Source: Bauldia sp965232525
GTDB taxonomy: Bacteria; Pseudomonadota; Alphaproteobacteria; Rhizobiales; Kaistiaceae
Length of the DNA: 64,000 bases
Assembly: GCF_965232525.1 (NCBI RefSeq)
Contig: NZ_OZ246980.1
Span: 3,224,001-3,288,000, forward strand
Direction: 5' to 3'
Below the pieces are notes generated by a model, which searched no databases, was not told the DNA's origin, and saw only the letters and a program-made list of their open reading frames with translations. The position numbers and the translations under genes are program-made. Of the stretch, positions 1-7,761 are shown one piece after another; position 1 is the stretch's first letter; every line of letters starts with the position of its first letter.

Positions 1-87
1 GAGAACGCGCCGGTGCCAGACGGCAACGGCTTCCGTTTCACCGGCGGGCGGCGAGGCGGCGCCTTTCGCTGCGCGGTGACCGTTTCG
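1..87. other. window edge, downstream of proS
   Basis: These bases follow the proS stop codon. On the minus strand a GTG near position 39 opens a frame that runs off the window, so the next gene (in many alphaproteobacteria lolC, of the lipoprotein-release ABC transporter) could begin here. The piece is too short to recognise. Confidence 0.2.
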
Positions 88-1410
88 TCAACCGGCGGTG
101 AATCTGTTGATTGCAGCATCGATCGTCAGCGTCTCTCGTTCGCCGGTCGCACGCCGCTTGACCTCGACCTCACCGGAAGCGATTCCCTTCGGTCCGACAA
201 TGACCTGCCAAGGCAGGCCGATCAAATCCATTGTCGCGAATTTCGCCCCTGCCCGGTTCTCAACGTCATCGTAAAGGGCTGTGATTCCGGCTTTCGTAAG
301 GCGATCGTAGATCGTCTCGCAGGCGGCATCGGTCGCGGCATCCCCCGGCTTGAGGTTGATCAGGCCGATCTGGAACGGTGCGACGCTCTCCGGCCAGATG
401 ATCCCGTCCTCGTCGTGCGAGGCCTCGATGATTGCGCCGACCAGCCGGGAAACGCCAATCCCGTAGGAGCCGCTGTGAACCGGCACCTCGGTTCCGTCTG
501 GTCCGGCCACCGTGGCTTTCAACGGCGCCGAATACTTGGTGCCGAAGTAGAACACTTGGCCAACCTCGATGCCGCGGGTATGCAGCCGCTTGTCCGAAGG
601 AACTTCGGCCTCGAACCGTACCGCGTCGTGCACGTCCTCGGTCGCGGCGTAGTAGCCCGACCACGGGGCGACGACCGTATCCAGGTCGCCGTCGTAGTCG
701 ACGTCCGCCCCCGGCGCGGGAATGTCGAGGACATCGCGATGGCAGTAGACACCGGACTCGCCCGTTTCGGCCAGCACCAGGAACTCGTGGCTAAGGTCGC
801 CGCCGATCGGGCCCGTTTCCGCCCGCATCGGGATCGCGGTGAGCCCCATGCGCGCGAAGGTGCGCAGATAGGCGACGAACATCTTGTTGTAGGAGACGCG
901 CGCCGCCGCTTCGTCGAGATCGAACGAATAGGCGTCCTTCATCAGGAACTCGCGACCCCGCATCACTCCGAACCGCGGCCGGACCTCGTCCCGGAACTTC
1001 CACTGGATGTGATAGAGATTGAGCGGCAGCGCCCGATAGGAGCGGATCGCGGAGCGGAAGATGTCGGTCACCATCTCTTCGTTGGTCGGGCCGTAGAGCA
1101 TGTCGCGCTCGTGTCGATCCTCGATCCGCAGCATTTCCCGGCCGTAGTCGTCGTACCGGCCGCTTTCGCGCCAGAGATCCGCTGGCTGGATGGTCGGCAT
1201 CAGGATCTCGATGGCGCCGGCCCGGTTCTGCTCCTCGCGGACGATCTGTTCGATGTTGGCGAGCACCTGCTGACCGAGCGGCAGCCACGAATAGATGCCG
1301 GCGGCCTGTTGCCGGATCATCCCGGCCCGCAGCATCAGCCGATGCGAGACGATTTCAGCTTCCTTCGGCGTCTCGCGGAGGATCGGAAGGAAGTAGCGGG
1401 AAAGGCGCAT
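88..1410 (-). CDS. proS: prolyl-tRNA synthetase, short alphaproteobacterial form
   Basis: Class II aminoacyl-tRNA synthetase that charges tRNA-Pro with proline in the cytoplasm. At 440 residues it is the short form lacking the large editing insertion of E. coli ProRS. Visible signatures are the TNEEM segment near residue 109, the RDEVRPRFG motif 2 near 140-148, the following RGREFLMKDAYSFD stretch, motif 3 with GSYGIGVSRL near 315, and a C-terminal anticodon-binding domain ending in INRFTAG. The ATG start gives the usual MRLSRYF N-terminus. An intrinsic terminator at 1468-1497 separates it from the purine operon upstream, so it probably has its own promoter in the 1411-1513 gap. In related genomes proS usually directly follows the DUF1467 gene, which here lies 24.6 kb away. 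Confidence 0.97.
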   Translation of the reverse strand: MRLSRYFLPILRETPKEAEIVSHRLMLRAGMIRQQAAGIYSWLPLGQQVLANIEQIVREEQNRAGAIEILMPTIQPADLWRESGRYDDYGREMLRIEDRHERDMLYGPTNEEMVTDIFRSAIRSYRALPLNLYHIQWKFRDEVRPRFGVMRGREFLMKDAYSFDLDEAAARVSYNKMFVAYLRTFARMGLTAIPMRAETGPIGGDLSHEFLVLAETGESGVYCHRDVLDIPAPGADVDYDGDLDTVVAPWSGYYAATEDVHDAVRFEAEVPSDKRLHTRGIEVGQVFYFGTKYSAPLKATVAGPDGTEVPVHSGSYGIGVSRLVGAIIEASHDEDGIIWPESVAPFQIGLINLKPGDAATDAACETIYDRLTKAGITALYDDVENRAGAKFATMDLIGLPWQVIVGPKGIASGEVEVKRRATGERETLTIDAAINRFTAG

Positions 1411-1467
1411 CGGCGAAGGAATCCTTGGGGTCTGGCTTGCGCGCGGCAGTCAATCGATCCCGTACCG

Positions 1468-1497
1468 AAAAAACAAGCCCCGAAACGGCCGGGGGCC
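1468..1497 (-). terminator. intrinsic terminator ending the purine operon
   Basis: On the minus strand a GC hairpin (GCCCC at 1492-1496 pairing with GGGGC at 1477-1481) is followed by TTG and six T (1468-1473). It lies 17 bases after the stop codon of the allantoate amidohydrolase gene and before proS. The stem is short but G/C only and the U-tract is clear. Confidence 0.6.
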
Positions 1498-1513
1498 GGT
1501 GACGCGCGCTGGT

Positions 1514-2782
1514 TCAGCCTTGGCCGGAATCGTCGGCGAGAGTCCGGACGGTCTCGCTCAGAGCCAGAACGGCGACACCCATGTCATCCGGTTCGACGAA
1601 CTCGAGTGGATTGTGACTGATGCCACCCCGGCAACGCACGAACATCATGCCGATCTCGGTCAGCGAAACCATTGCCTGGCCATCATGTCCGGCACCGGAC
1701 ATCATCGTCACCGGCGGCGCGCCGGTCACCCGTTCGATAGCGCCGCCGATCGCCTTGCCGAGCCGCGGTGCGCAGGTGGCGACCGGTTTTTCATGGACGG
1801 CGTCCATGCTGACCTTGACCCCGCGCCGGTGACCGACGTCGCGAAGATAGTCCCGCACCTCGGCCGCGGCGGTGGTCCGTGACTCGTCGGTCGCGGCGCG
1901 GAGATCAAGGCTGAAGGTCGCGGCTCCGGGGATGACGTTGCTCGCGCCCGGCGACACCTGCAGCGCGCCGACCGTCGCGACACAGGAGTCCGCCGAGCGT
2001 TTCGTCGCCGCGGCTTCAATGGCGAGGATCACCTCGGCGGCTGCGGCGAGCGCATCGTGACGAACCGCCATCGGCACCGTACCCGCGTGACCCGCTTCGC
2101 CGATAATCGTGATGCGATAGCGCCCCTGGCTGGCGATCGCGCTCACCGCGCCCAGCGGCTTGCCGGCCTGCTCGAGGACAGGTCCTTGCTCGATGTGCAC
2201 TTCGAGATAGCCGAGCACATCGTCCGACGCATAGGCCTCGTCATCCAACGCGTGCGGATCGCCGCCGAACGCGCGTAGCGCCTCACTCATGGTCACACCA
2301 TCGGCGTCCACCGTGTCGAGCGCCGTTGTGTCGAGAATGCCGGCAACCGTCGAGGATCCGATCAGCGTCTTCGGGAACCGCACCCCTTCCTCGTCGCCGA
2401 AGGCGATAACCTCCAGTCCGAACGGCAGCGCGACACCCCGCGCACGAAGGTTCTCGACGGCCAGGATTCCCGCAATGACCCCCAGTGTCCCGTCGAAGCG
2501 CCCTCCGTCGACGACCGTGTCGATATGCGAGCCGATCAGCAGACGCCGTTCGGTTGTCTGCGCCGACCGACCGGCGGGCAGAGTGCCGCGAACGCTACCC
2601 GCCGCGTCCATCCGAACGGTCAGGCCCGCGTCGCGCATCCATTCGCTGACGAGACGGGCCGCGGCCTTGTGCTCCTCGCTCAGATAGAGTCGGGTCAGAC
2701 GGCCCGGTTCGGCCGAGATCGATGCCAGGGCATCGATCATCCCTTGCGCCCGTTCGGCAAGGGCCGACCGGTCGATTGTCAT
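1514..2782 (-). CDS. allC: allantoate amidohydrolase / M20-family Zn-dependent carbamoylase
   Basis: Peptidase M20-fold binuclear metal enzyme of the hydantoinase/carbamoylase family, 422 residues (family 410-420). Metal ligands are visible in GSHIDTVVDGGRFDGTLG (residues 84-101) and FGDEEGVRF (128-136); HIEQGP, the dimerisation-lid segment GEAGHAGTVPM and the terminal SHNPLEF are also present. The family includes allantoate amidohydrolase, ureidoglycine and N-carbamoyl-amino-acid hydrolases, which are hard to separate by sequence. Allantoate is preferred because the gene is last in an operon for xanthine and urate breakdown. ATGA overlap with uraD indicates translational coupling. Expected products are ureidoglycine or ureidoglycolate, ammonia and CO2. 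Confidence 0.87.
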   Translation of the reverse strand: MTIDRSALAERAQGMIDALASISAEPGRLTRLYLSEEHKAAARLVSEWMRDAGLTVRMDAAGSVRGTLPAGRSAQTTERRLLIGSHIDTVVDGGRFDGTLGVIAGILAVENLRARGVALPFGLEVIAFGDEEGVRFPKTLIGSSTVAGILDTTALDTVDADGVTMSEALRAFGGDPHALDDEAYASDDVLGYLEVHIEQGPVLEQAGKPLGAVSAIASQGRYRITIIGEAGHAGTVPMAVRHDALAAAAEVILAIEAAATKRSADSCVATVGALQVSPGASNVIPGAATFSLDLRAATDESRTTAAAEVRDYLRDVGHRRGVKVSMDAVHEKPVATCAPRLGKAIGGAIERVTGAPPVTMMSGAGHDGQAMVSLTEIGMMFVRCRGGISHNPLEFVEPDDMGVAVLALSETVRTLADDSGQG

Positions 2783-3300
2783 TCGGCAACCCGATCCTCG
2801 AGCCGGAACCGAACGATACGGCAGACCTGCTCCAGCGCTGTCACCAGTTCTTGCTCCGGCGTCCGGTCCAGTCGTTCCTCGAACGCGGCGAGGATGTCGT
2901 CCTTGGTGGCCCCGCGTACGGCAAGAATGAACGGGATGCCGTGGCGGTTCCGGTAGGCGCGGTTCATGGTCGAGAACCGCGCGAACTCTTCTTCGGTGAG
3001 TTGGTCGAGCCCGACGCCCGCCTGCTCGCTGGCCGAATCCGCCGTGAGTTCGCCGGCGATCGCCGCTCGGCCCGCGAGGTCCGGATGGGCGTTGAGAAGC
3101 GCGTGCTGGTCGTCAGCGCCGGCATCGCCAATAGCGGCATGAAACGCGGCGATCATCGCTTCGCGGCCGGCGAATGGACGATGCGACGCCGCTTCGCTCG
3201 CGACCCACGGCGCGTGCTCGGCTACATCCCCGAACGCTTCGACGAAGGCGTCTTCGTCCATCAGGTTGACGGTCGCGATGGGCGTGGGTTCTTCGGTCAT
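2779..3300 (-). CDS. uraD: 2-oxo-4-hydroxy-4-carboxy-5-ureidoimidazoline (OHCU) decarboxylase
   Basis: Third step of urate breakdown: decarboxylates OHCU to S-allantoin. The 173-residue product from the ATG at 3300 has the catalytic His in ASHRPFAGR (about residue 40), the NAHPDLAGRAA motif, the EEFARFSTMN segment and the FILAVRG motif typical of the family. The frame is open further upstream to 3336, but that start would lie inside puuD; the ATG at 3300, 10 bases after the puuD stop, is preferred. It overlaps the downstream amidohydrolase by four bases. Confidence 0.95.
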   Translation of the reverse strand: MTEEPTPIATVNLMDEDAFVEAFGDVAEHAPWVASEAASHRPFAGREAMIAAFHAAIGDAGADDQHALLNAHPDLAGRAAIAGELTADSASEQAGVGLDQLTEEEFARFSTMNRAYRNRHGIPFILAVRGATKDDILAAFEERLDRTPEQELVTALEQVCRIVRFRLEDRVAE

Positions 3301-3310
3301 GGCACTGTTT

Positions 3311-4492
3311 CTAGCGGTTGAGCAGGAAGGCACCAAGTTGCCTCCGCTCGTCCTCGGTCATCTCGGTCTCGTTTCCAAGCGGCATCGCATCGCCGGTGAC
3401 TGTCTGCGCGACCACCTGGTCGGCATGGGTCTGGACGTCCTCGATCGATACCAGCACGACGCCCTTGGGCGGTTCGTCGAAGCCTTCATGCGATGGCCGG
3501 TTCGCGTGGCAGGTGGCACAGTGGCGGGCGACGATGGTCAGCACCTCGCCTTCGCTCACCTCCAGCCCGGCGAGGCTCGGATCGGGGCGCGGCGCCGTCA
3601 CGTAGATCGCCGCCGCGAGCGCCACCCCAGTCGCCGGAAACGCCCACCAGATCCGATAGAACGGATCGCCCGCATCATGGCGGTTGAGGATGTGGCGCGC
3701 GCCCGCGCCGCCGACCAGGATGAGCGCGATCACCAGCCAGGTCTCGCCGGTGGTTCCGAGCATCGGATAGTGATTGCTCACCATCAGCAGGAGAACCGGC
3801 AGGGTCAGGTAGTTGTTGTGGACCGACCGCTGCTTGCTGACGGCGCCGAGCCGCGGATCGGGCGCTTCGCCGGCCACCAGCGAGGCGGTGATCTTCTTCT
3901 GGTTGGGAATGATCACGCCGAAGACGTTGACCGCCATGATCGTGCCGATGATGGCCCCGACATGGATCAGCGCGCCGCGGGCCGAAAAAACGTGGCTGAC
4001 GATGTAGGCCGCCACCACGATGAGGACGAACACCGCGCCAGCGAGCGCGGTGGGATTTCGGCCGATCGCCGAACGGCAGAGCGCATCGTAGAGGAACCAA
4101 CCGGCTATAAGGCTCATCAGCGAGATCACCACCGCCTGTGATGGCAGCAGCGGCAGGACGGCGGGATTGATCAGAAAAGCGTTGGCGTTCCAATAGTACT
4201 GGACGATCAGCAGGGCGAAGCCGGTGACCCAGGTGAGATAGGCCTCCCACTTGAACCAGATCAGGTCGGGCGGCAGCGACTTCGGTGCGACCAGGTATTT
4301 TTCGACGTGGTAGAAACCGCCGCCGTGCACCTCCCACGCGGTACCGTACACACCCTCCGGCATGTTCTTGCGACGCCGCAGGCTGAGGTCGAGTGCGATG
4401 AAATAGAACGACGTCCCGATCCAGCCGATCCCCACGATCATATGGGCCCAGCGCAAGATCAGGTTCACCCACTCGAGAACGAATCCGGACAT
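3311..4492 (-). CDS. puuD: membrane-bound urate hydroxylase with cytochrome c domain
   Basis: PuuD-type urate oxidase, 393 residues: an N-terminal multi-pass membrane domain (about eight hydrophobic stretches, residues 10-290) with a C-terminal cytochrome c domain. The heme motif CATCH is at 325-329 and a probable axial Met lies in DAMPLGN near 369. It converts urate to 5-hydroxyisourate and passes electrons through the heme to the respiratory chain rather than to oxygen to give peroxide. Position between the ABC-importer genes and uraD supports the role. It is preceded by an intrinsic hairpin terminator at 4524-4553, so expression may be attenuated relative to the transport genes, or an internal promoter may exist. 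Confidence 0.94.
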   Translation of the reverse strand: MSGFVLEWVNLILRWAHMIVGIGWIGTSFYFIALDLSLRRRKNMPEGVYGTAWEVHGGGFYHVEKYLVAPKSLPPDLIWFKWEAYLTWVTGFALLIVQYYWNANAFLINPAVLPLLPSQAVVISLMSLIAGWFLYDALCRSAIGRNPTALAGAVFVLIVVAAYIVSHVFSARGALIHVGAIIGTIMAVNVFGVIIPNQKKITASLVAGEAPDPRLGAVSKQRSVHNNYLTLPVLLLMVSNHYPMLGTTGETWLVIALILVGGAGARHILNRHDAGDPFYRIWWAFPATGVALAAAIYVTAPRPDPSLAGLEVSEGEVLTIVARHCATCHANRPSHEGFDEPPKGVVLVSIEDVQTHADQVVAQTVTGDAMPLGNETEMTEDERRQLGAFLLNR

Positions 4493-4523
4493 CGTGCCGT
4501 CGCCGTGGGATCAGGGACCTGCG

Positions 4524-4553
4524 AAAACGGGCCCGCCATCTCGTGGCGGACCC
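4524..4553 (-). terminator. hairpin terminator or attenuator between the binding-protein gene and puuD
   Basis: A near-perfect stem of about ten pairs (4529-4538 with 4544-4553, six-base loop) is followed on the minus strand by GTTTTC. It lies within the 100-base gap between two genes of the same pathway. It probably trims read-through and protects the 3' end of the binding-protein mRNA rather than marking an operon boundary. Confidence 0.5.
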
Positions 4554-4592
4554 GCTCGCAATTGCGTTCGTTTCGGCACGGGCAGCCGCAGG

Positions 4593-5660
4593 CTACTGCG
4601 GCACCTCGTCGTCGATGCCCTGCACGTACCAGTTCATGGAGAGCAGCGTCCCGTCATCGAGGACTTCGCCGTCGGCCGCCATCTGCTCACCCTCCTGATT
4701 GAAGATCGGGCCGGTGAACGGATGGAACTCGCCGAGGATGATCCGGGCTTCCACTTCCTCGGCCGCCTCGATGACCTCCATCGGCAGATTGGTGTAAGGC
4801 GCCATGAGGACGGTGTTTTCCTTCAGGCCATCCCAACTGGATTGGCTTTCCCATGTGCCGTCGAGCACGGCCTGCACCCGCCGGACGTAGTAAGGCCCCC
4901 AGTTGTCGACGATCGCGGTGTATTGCGCGTTCGGGGCGAACTCGAACATGTCATGGGCCTGGCCGAATCCGAACAGCCCGCGATCCTGGGCGATCTGAAG
5001 CGGCGCCGGTGAATCGGTGTGCTGAACGATGATGTCGGCACCCTGATCGAACAGCGCTTTGGCGGCATCGCCTTCCTTGCCGGGGTCGAACCAGGTGTTG
5101 ACCCAGACGATCTTCAGCTCGAAGTCCGGATTGATCGATTGGGCGCCGAGCATGAAGGCGTTGATCCCCATGATCACTTCGGGGATCGGGAACGACGCGA
5201 TGTAGCCCGCCACGTTCGCTTCCGACATCTTCGCCGCGATCTGGCCGATGATATAGCGGCCTTCATAGAAACGCGCGTTGTAGGCCGTCACGTTCTCGGA
5301 GGTCTTGAAGCCTGTGGCATGTTCGAACTTTACGTCCGGAAATTTCTGGGCGACTTCAATGGTCGAATCCATGAAGCCAAATGAGGTCGTGAAGATGAGG
5401 CCGCAGCCGGATCGGGCCAGGCGTTCGATCGCGCGTTCGGCATCGGGGCCTTCGGCGACGTTCTCCACATAGCTGGTCTCGACTTTGTCGCCGAGTTCGG
5501 CATCGACCACCTTACGGCCGTGGTCGTGGCCCTCCGACCAGCCACCGTCGTTGTGGGGGCCGACATAGACCCAGCAGGCCTTCAGCTTGTCTTCGGCTGC
5601 CGCCCCGTGGGTCATCGCGATCAACGCCGCGGCGCCGAGGGCGATCATGGTTTTTTGCAT
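4593..5660 (-). CDS. BMP-family (PnrA-like) ABC transporter substrate-binding protein
   Basis: Periplasmic binding protein of the Bmp/Med (PF02608) family, 355 residues, with a Sec signal peptide (AAALIAMTHGAAA-ED, cleavage near residue 22) and no lipobox. Family features include the VGPHNDGGWSEGH opening and FGFMDSTIEVAQKFPDVKFEHATG. Such proteins bind nucleosides, purines or related heterocycles. The gene ends the importer block, 93 bases after the second permease gene, in an operon for xanthine and urate catabolism, so xanthine, urate, another purine base or a nucleoside is the likely ligand. The ligand cannot be fixed from sequence. Confidence 0.9.
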   Translation of the reverse strand: MQKTMIALGAAALIAMTHGAAAEDKLKACWVYVGPHNDGGWSEGHDHGRKVVDAELGDKVETSYVENVAEGPDAERAIERLARSGCGLIFTTSFGFMDSTIEVAQKFPDVKFEHATGFKTSENVTAYNARFYEGRYIIGQIAAKMSEANVAGYIASFPIPEVIMGINAFMLGAQSINPDFELKIVWVNTWFDPGKEGDAAKALFDQGADIIVQHTDSPAPLQIAQDRGLFGFGQAHDMFEFAPNAQYTAIVDNWGPYYVRRVQAVLDGTWESQSSWDGLKENTVLMAPYTNLPMEVIEAAEEVEARIILGEFHPFTGPIFNQEGEQMAADGEVLDDGTLLSMNWYVQGIDDEVPQ

Positions 5661-5753
5661 CAGTGGCTCCTGTTCTTGTCAAAGACCGGGAATGTCGGCC
5701 TTTGCTTCTGCAAAATCTGCGCCAGACATCGCCGGCAAGCAAGCCCGGTTCGG

Positions 5754-6674
5754 CTAGCGATCCGGGACAAATGGCCGCCCGAGGCAGGCGGGGGTGTTGA
5801 TGCGCAACAGCGTCTGGTTCCGGGAAATCAGGACGAGAACGACGATCGTTGTGATGTAGGGCAGCATCGTCAGGAACTGGGATGACACCGGCACCTCAAG
5901 TGCTTGAGCATGGAGCTGCAAGATACTGATTCCGCCGAACAAAAGCGCGCCGACCACTACCCGGTAGGGCAGCCAGCTCGAAAACACCACCAGCGCCAGC
6001 GCGATCCATCCGCGCCCGGCGATCATGTCCTCCGTCCACTGCGGCGTGTAGACCAGCGACAGATATCCACCGCCGAGCCCGGCGCAGGCACCACCGAACA
6101 GCACGGCGAGGAAGCGAACCCGCACGACGCTGTAGCCGAGGGCATGGGCCGAGTCATGGTTGTCGCCGACCGAGCGGAGGATGAGACCGGCCCGCGTCCG
6201 AAACAGGAACCAGGCGACCAGGATCACCAGGGCTATGGCGACATAGGTCAGCGGGTCCTGGCCGAAGATCAAACCGCCGATCAGGGGGATATCGGACAAG
6301 CCCGGAATATGGACCATCGGCATATCGAGGCCGGGTTCGCCCACGAACGCGTCGCCGATCAGCGCCGATAGACCCAGTCCAAGCAGGGTCAACGCCAGAC
6401 CGGAGGCGACTTGGTTGGCGACGAAGAACAAAGTCACCACCGCGAATAGTGCGGCCATCGCCATCCCGCCGGCGATCGCGGCCAACACCCCGACCAGCAG
6501 CGATCCGGTCAGGAACCCACCGGCGAAGCCGCACACCGCGCCGACGGCCATCATGCCCTCGACCCCGAGATTGAGCACGCCGGACCGTTCCGACACCAAC
6601 TCGCCGATCGCCGCGAAGATCAGCGGCGTCGCGGCGGTGACGATTGTGATCAGGACGCTCTCAAGAATGCCCAC
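5754..6674 (-). CDS. nucleoside/purine ABC transporter permease
   Basis: Integral membrane subunit of the branched-chain/ribose-type permease family (PF02653), 306 residues, with eight to ten hydrophobic segments and the conserved VLNLGVEGMMAVGAVCGF segment at residues 34-51. It starts with GTG at 6674, one base after the stop codon of the partner permease, so the two are certainly cotranscribed. With its partner it forms the heterodimeric channel for the BMP-family binding protein encoded next. Similar permease pairs in alphaproteobacteria are linked to xanthine dehydrogenase genes. Confidence 0.93.
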   Translation of the reverse strand: MGILESVLITIVTAATPLIFAAIGELVSERSGVLNLGVEGMMAVGAVCGFAGGFLTGSLLVGVLAAIAGGMAMAALFAVVTLFFVANQVASGLALTLLGLGLSALIGDAFVGEPGLDMPMVHIPGLSDIPLIGGLIFGQDPLTYVAIALVILVAWFLFRTRAGLILRSVGDNHDSAHALGYSVVRVRFLAVLFGGACAGLGGGYLSLVYTPQWTEDMIAGRGWIALALVVFSSWLPYRVVVGALLFGGISILQLHAQALEVPVSSQFLTMLPYITTIVVLVLISRNQTLLRINTPACLGRPFVPDR

Positions 6675-6675
6675 G

Positions 6676-7761
6676 CTACGCCTCCCCGGTGGGTGCCGCG
6701 CGTCGGCCGCGGACGAACCGGAGCCGGTAGAGCACGAAGGTGTCGCAGGTGAGCACGAAGAACAGCAGCATGCCCTGGAAGACCACGGTGATCTGGTCGG
6801 GCACGCCCAGGACGATCTGGACCCCCTCGCCGCCGATGAAGGTCAGGGCAAGCAGGAGCCCCGCGAACAGGATACCGATGGGGTTCAGCCGCCCCAGGAA
6901 CGCGACGATGATCGCGGTAAAGCCGTATCCCGGCGAGACGACCGTGCGGAGCATCCCGGTCGGACCGGCGACTTCGCTGATGCCGGCAAGCCCTGCGAGG
7001 CCGCCGGAAATCAGAAACGCCATCATGGTCATGCGCTTCTGGCTGAAACCGGCGAACGCCGCCGCCCGCGGCGCCTCACCCAGCGCCGAGATTTGGAAAC
7101 CGGTGATGGTGCGCGCCAACACGAACCACGCAACGACCACCGCAACCAGAACGAACACCGCGTTGAGATGGACGTCGTCGCCGAGCACGATCGGCAGCAC
7201 CTGCCAGCCGTCGAACGGCCGGCTGTCGGGGAAGTTGAAGCCCTCCGGGTTCCGCCACGGGCCCCGCGCCAGCCAGTCGACGAACAGTTGCGCGACATAG
7301 ACCAGCATCAGGCTGGTGAGGATCTCGTTGGTGCCGAACCGGATCTTGAGGAACGCGGGGATCGCCCCATACGCCATGCCACCGGCGATACCGAGGAGCA
7401 GCATGACCGGAAGCACCAACGGCCCGTTCCACTCCGGAATCAGAATCGGCACCGCCGACCCGGCAATCGCCCCGGCGACCAGTTGGCCTTCCGCGCCGAT
7501 GTTCCAGATGTTGGCGCGGAAGCACATCGACAGGCCGATCGCGATGAGGATGATCGGCGCCGCCTTGATCAACAGGTCCTGGATCGACCACCAGGCAGTG
7601 AACGGTTCGATCGCATAGACGTAAAGCGCCTCGACCGGATCGACACCCACCGCGGCGAACACGAAGAAGCCGCTGATCACGGTCAGCGCGATGGCCAGGA
7701 TCGGCGACAGCAGCGCCATCGTCGTCGATCGCTCGGGACGGCGGATCAACTCAACCCGCAT
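6676..7761 (-). CDS. nucleoside/purine ABC transporter permease
   Basis: The longer permease partner (361 residues, PF02653 family) with the CFRANIWNIGAEGQLVAGAI motif near residues 83-102, characteristic of the first permease of BMP-type importers, and about ten membrane segments. Its start overlaps the end of the ATPase gene by 11 bases and its stop is one base from the next permease start. Together the transporter genes form a standard set of one double ATPase, two permeases and one binding protein. Confidence 0.93.
   Translation of the reverse strand: MRVELIRRPERSTTMALLSPILAIALTVISGFFVFAAVGVDPVEALYVYAIEPFTAWWSIQDLLIKAAPIILIAIGLSMCFRANIWNIGAEGQLVAGAIAGSAVPILIPEWNGPLVLPVMLLLGIAGGMAYGAIPAFLKIRFGTNEILTSLMLVYVAQLFVDWLARGPWRNPEGFNFPDSRPFDGWQVLPIVLGDDVHLNAVFVLVAVVVAWFVLARTITGFQISALGEAPRAAAFAGFSQKRMTMMAFLISGGLAGLAGISEVAGPTGMLRTVVSPGYGFTAIIVAFLGRLNPIGILFAGLLLALTFIGGEGVQIVLGVPDQITVVFQGMLLFFVLTCDTFVLYRLRFVRGRRAAPTGEA

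Noticed and set aside
13..1620. 535-codon open frame on the plus strand opposite proS
   Set aside because: It is the antisense of proS in a GC-rich gene; the protein has no recognisable domain and an Arg/Asp-rich composition typical of a shadow frame.
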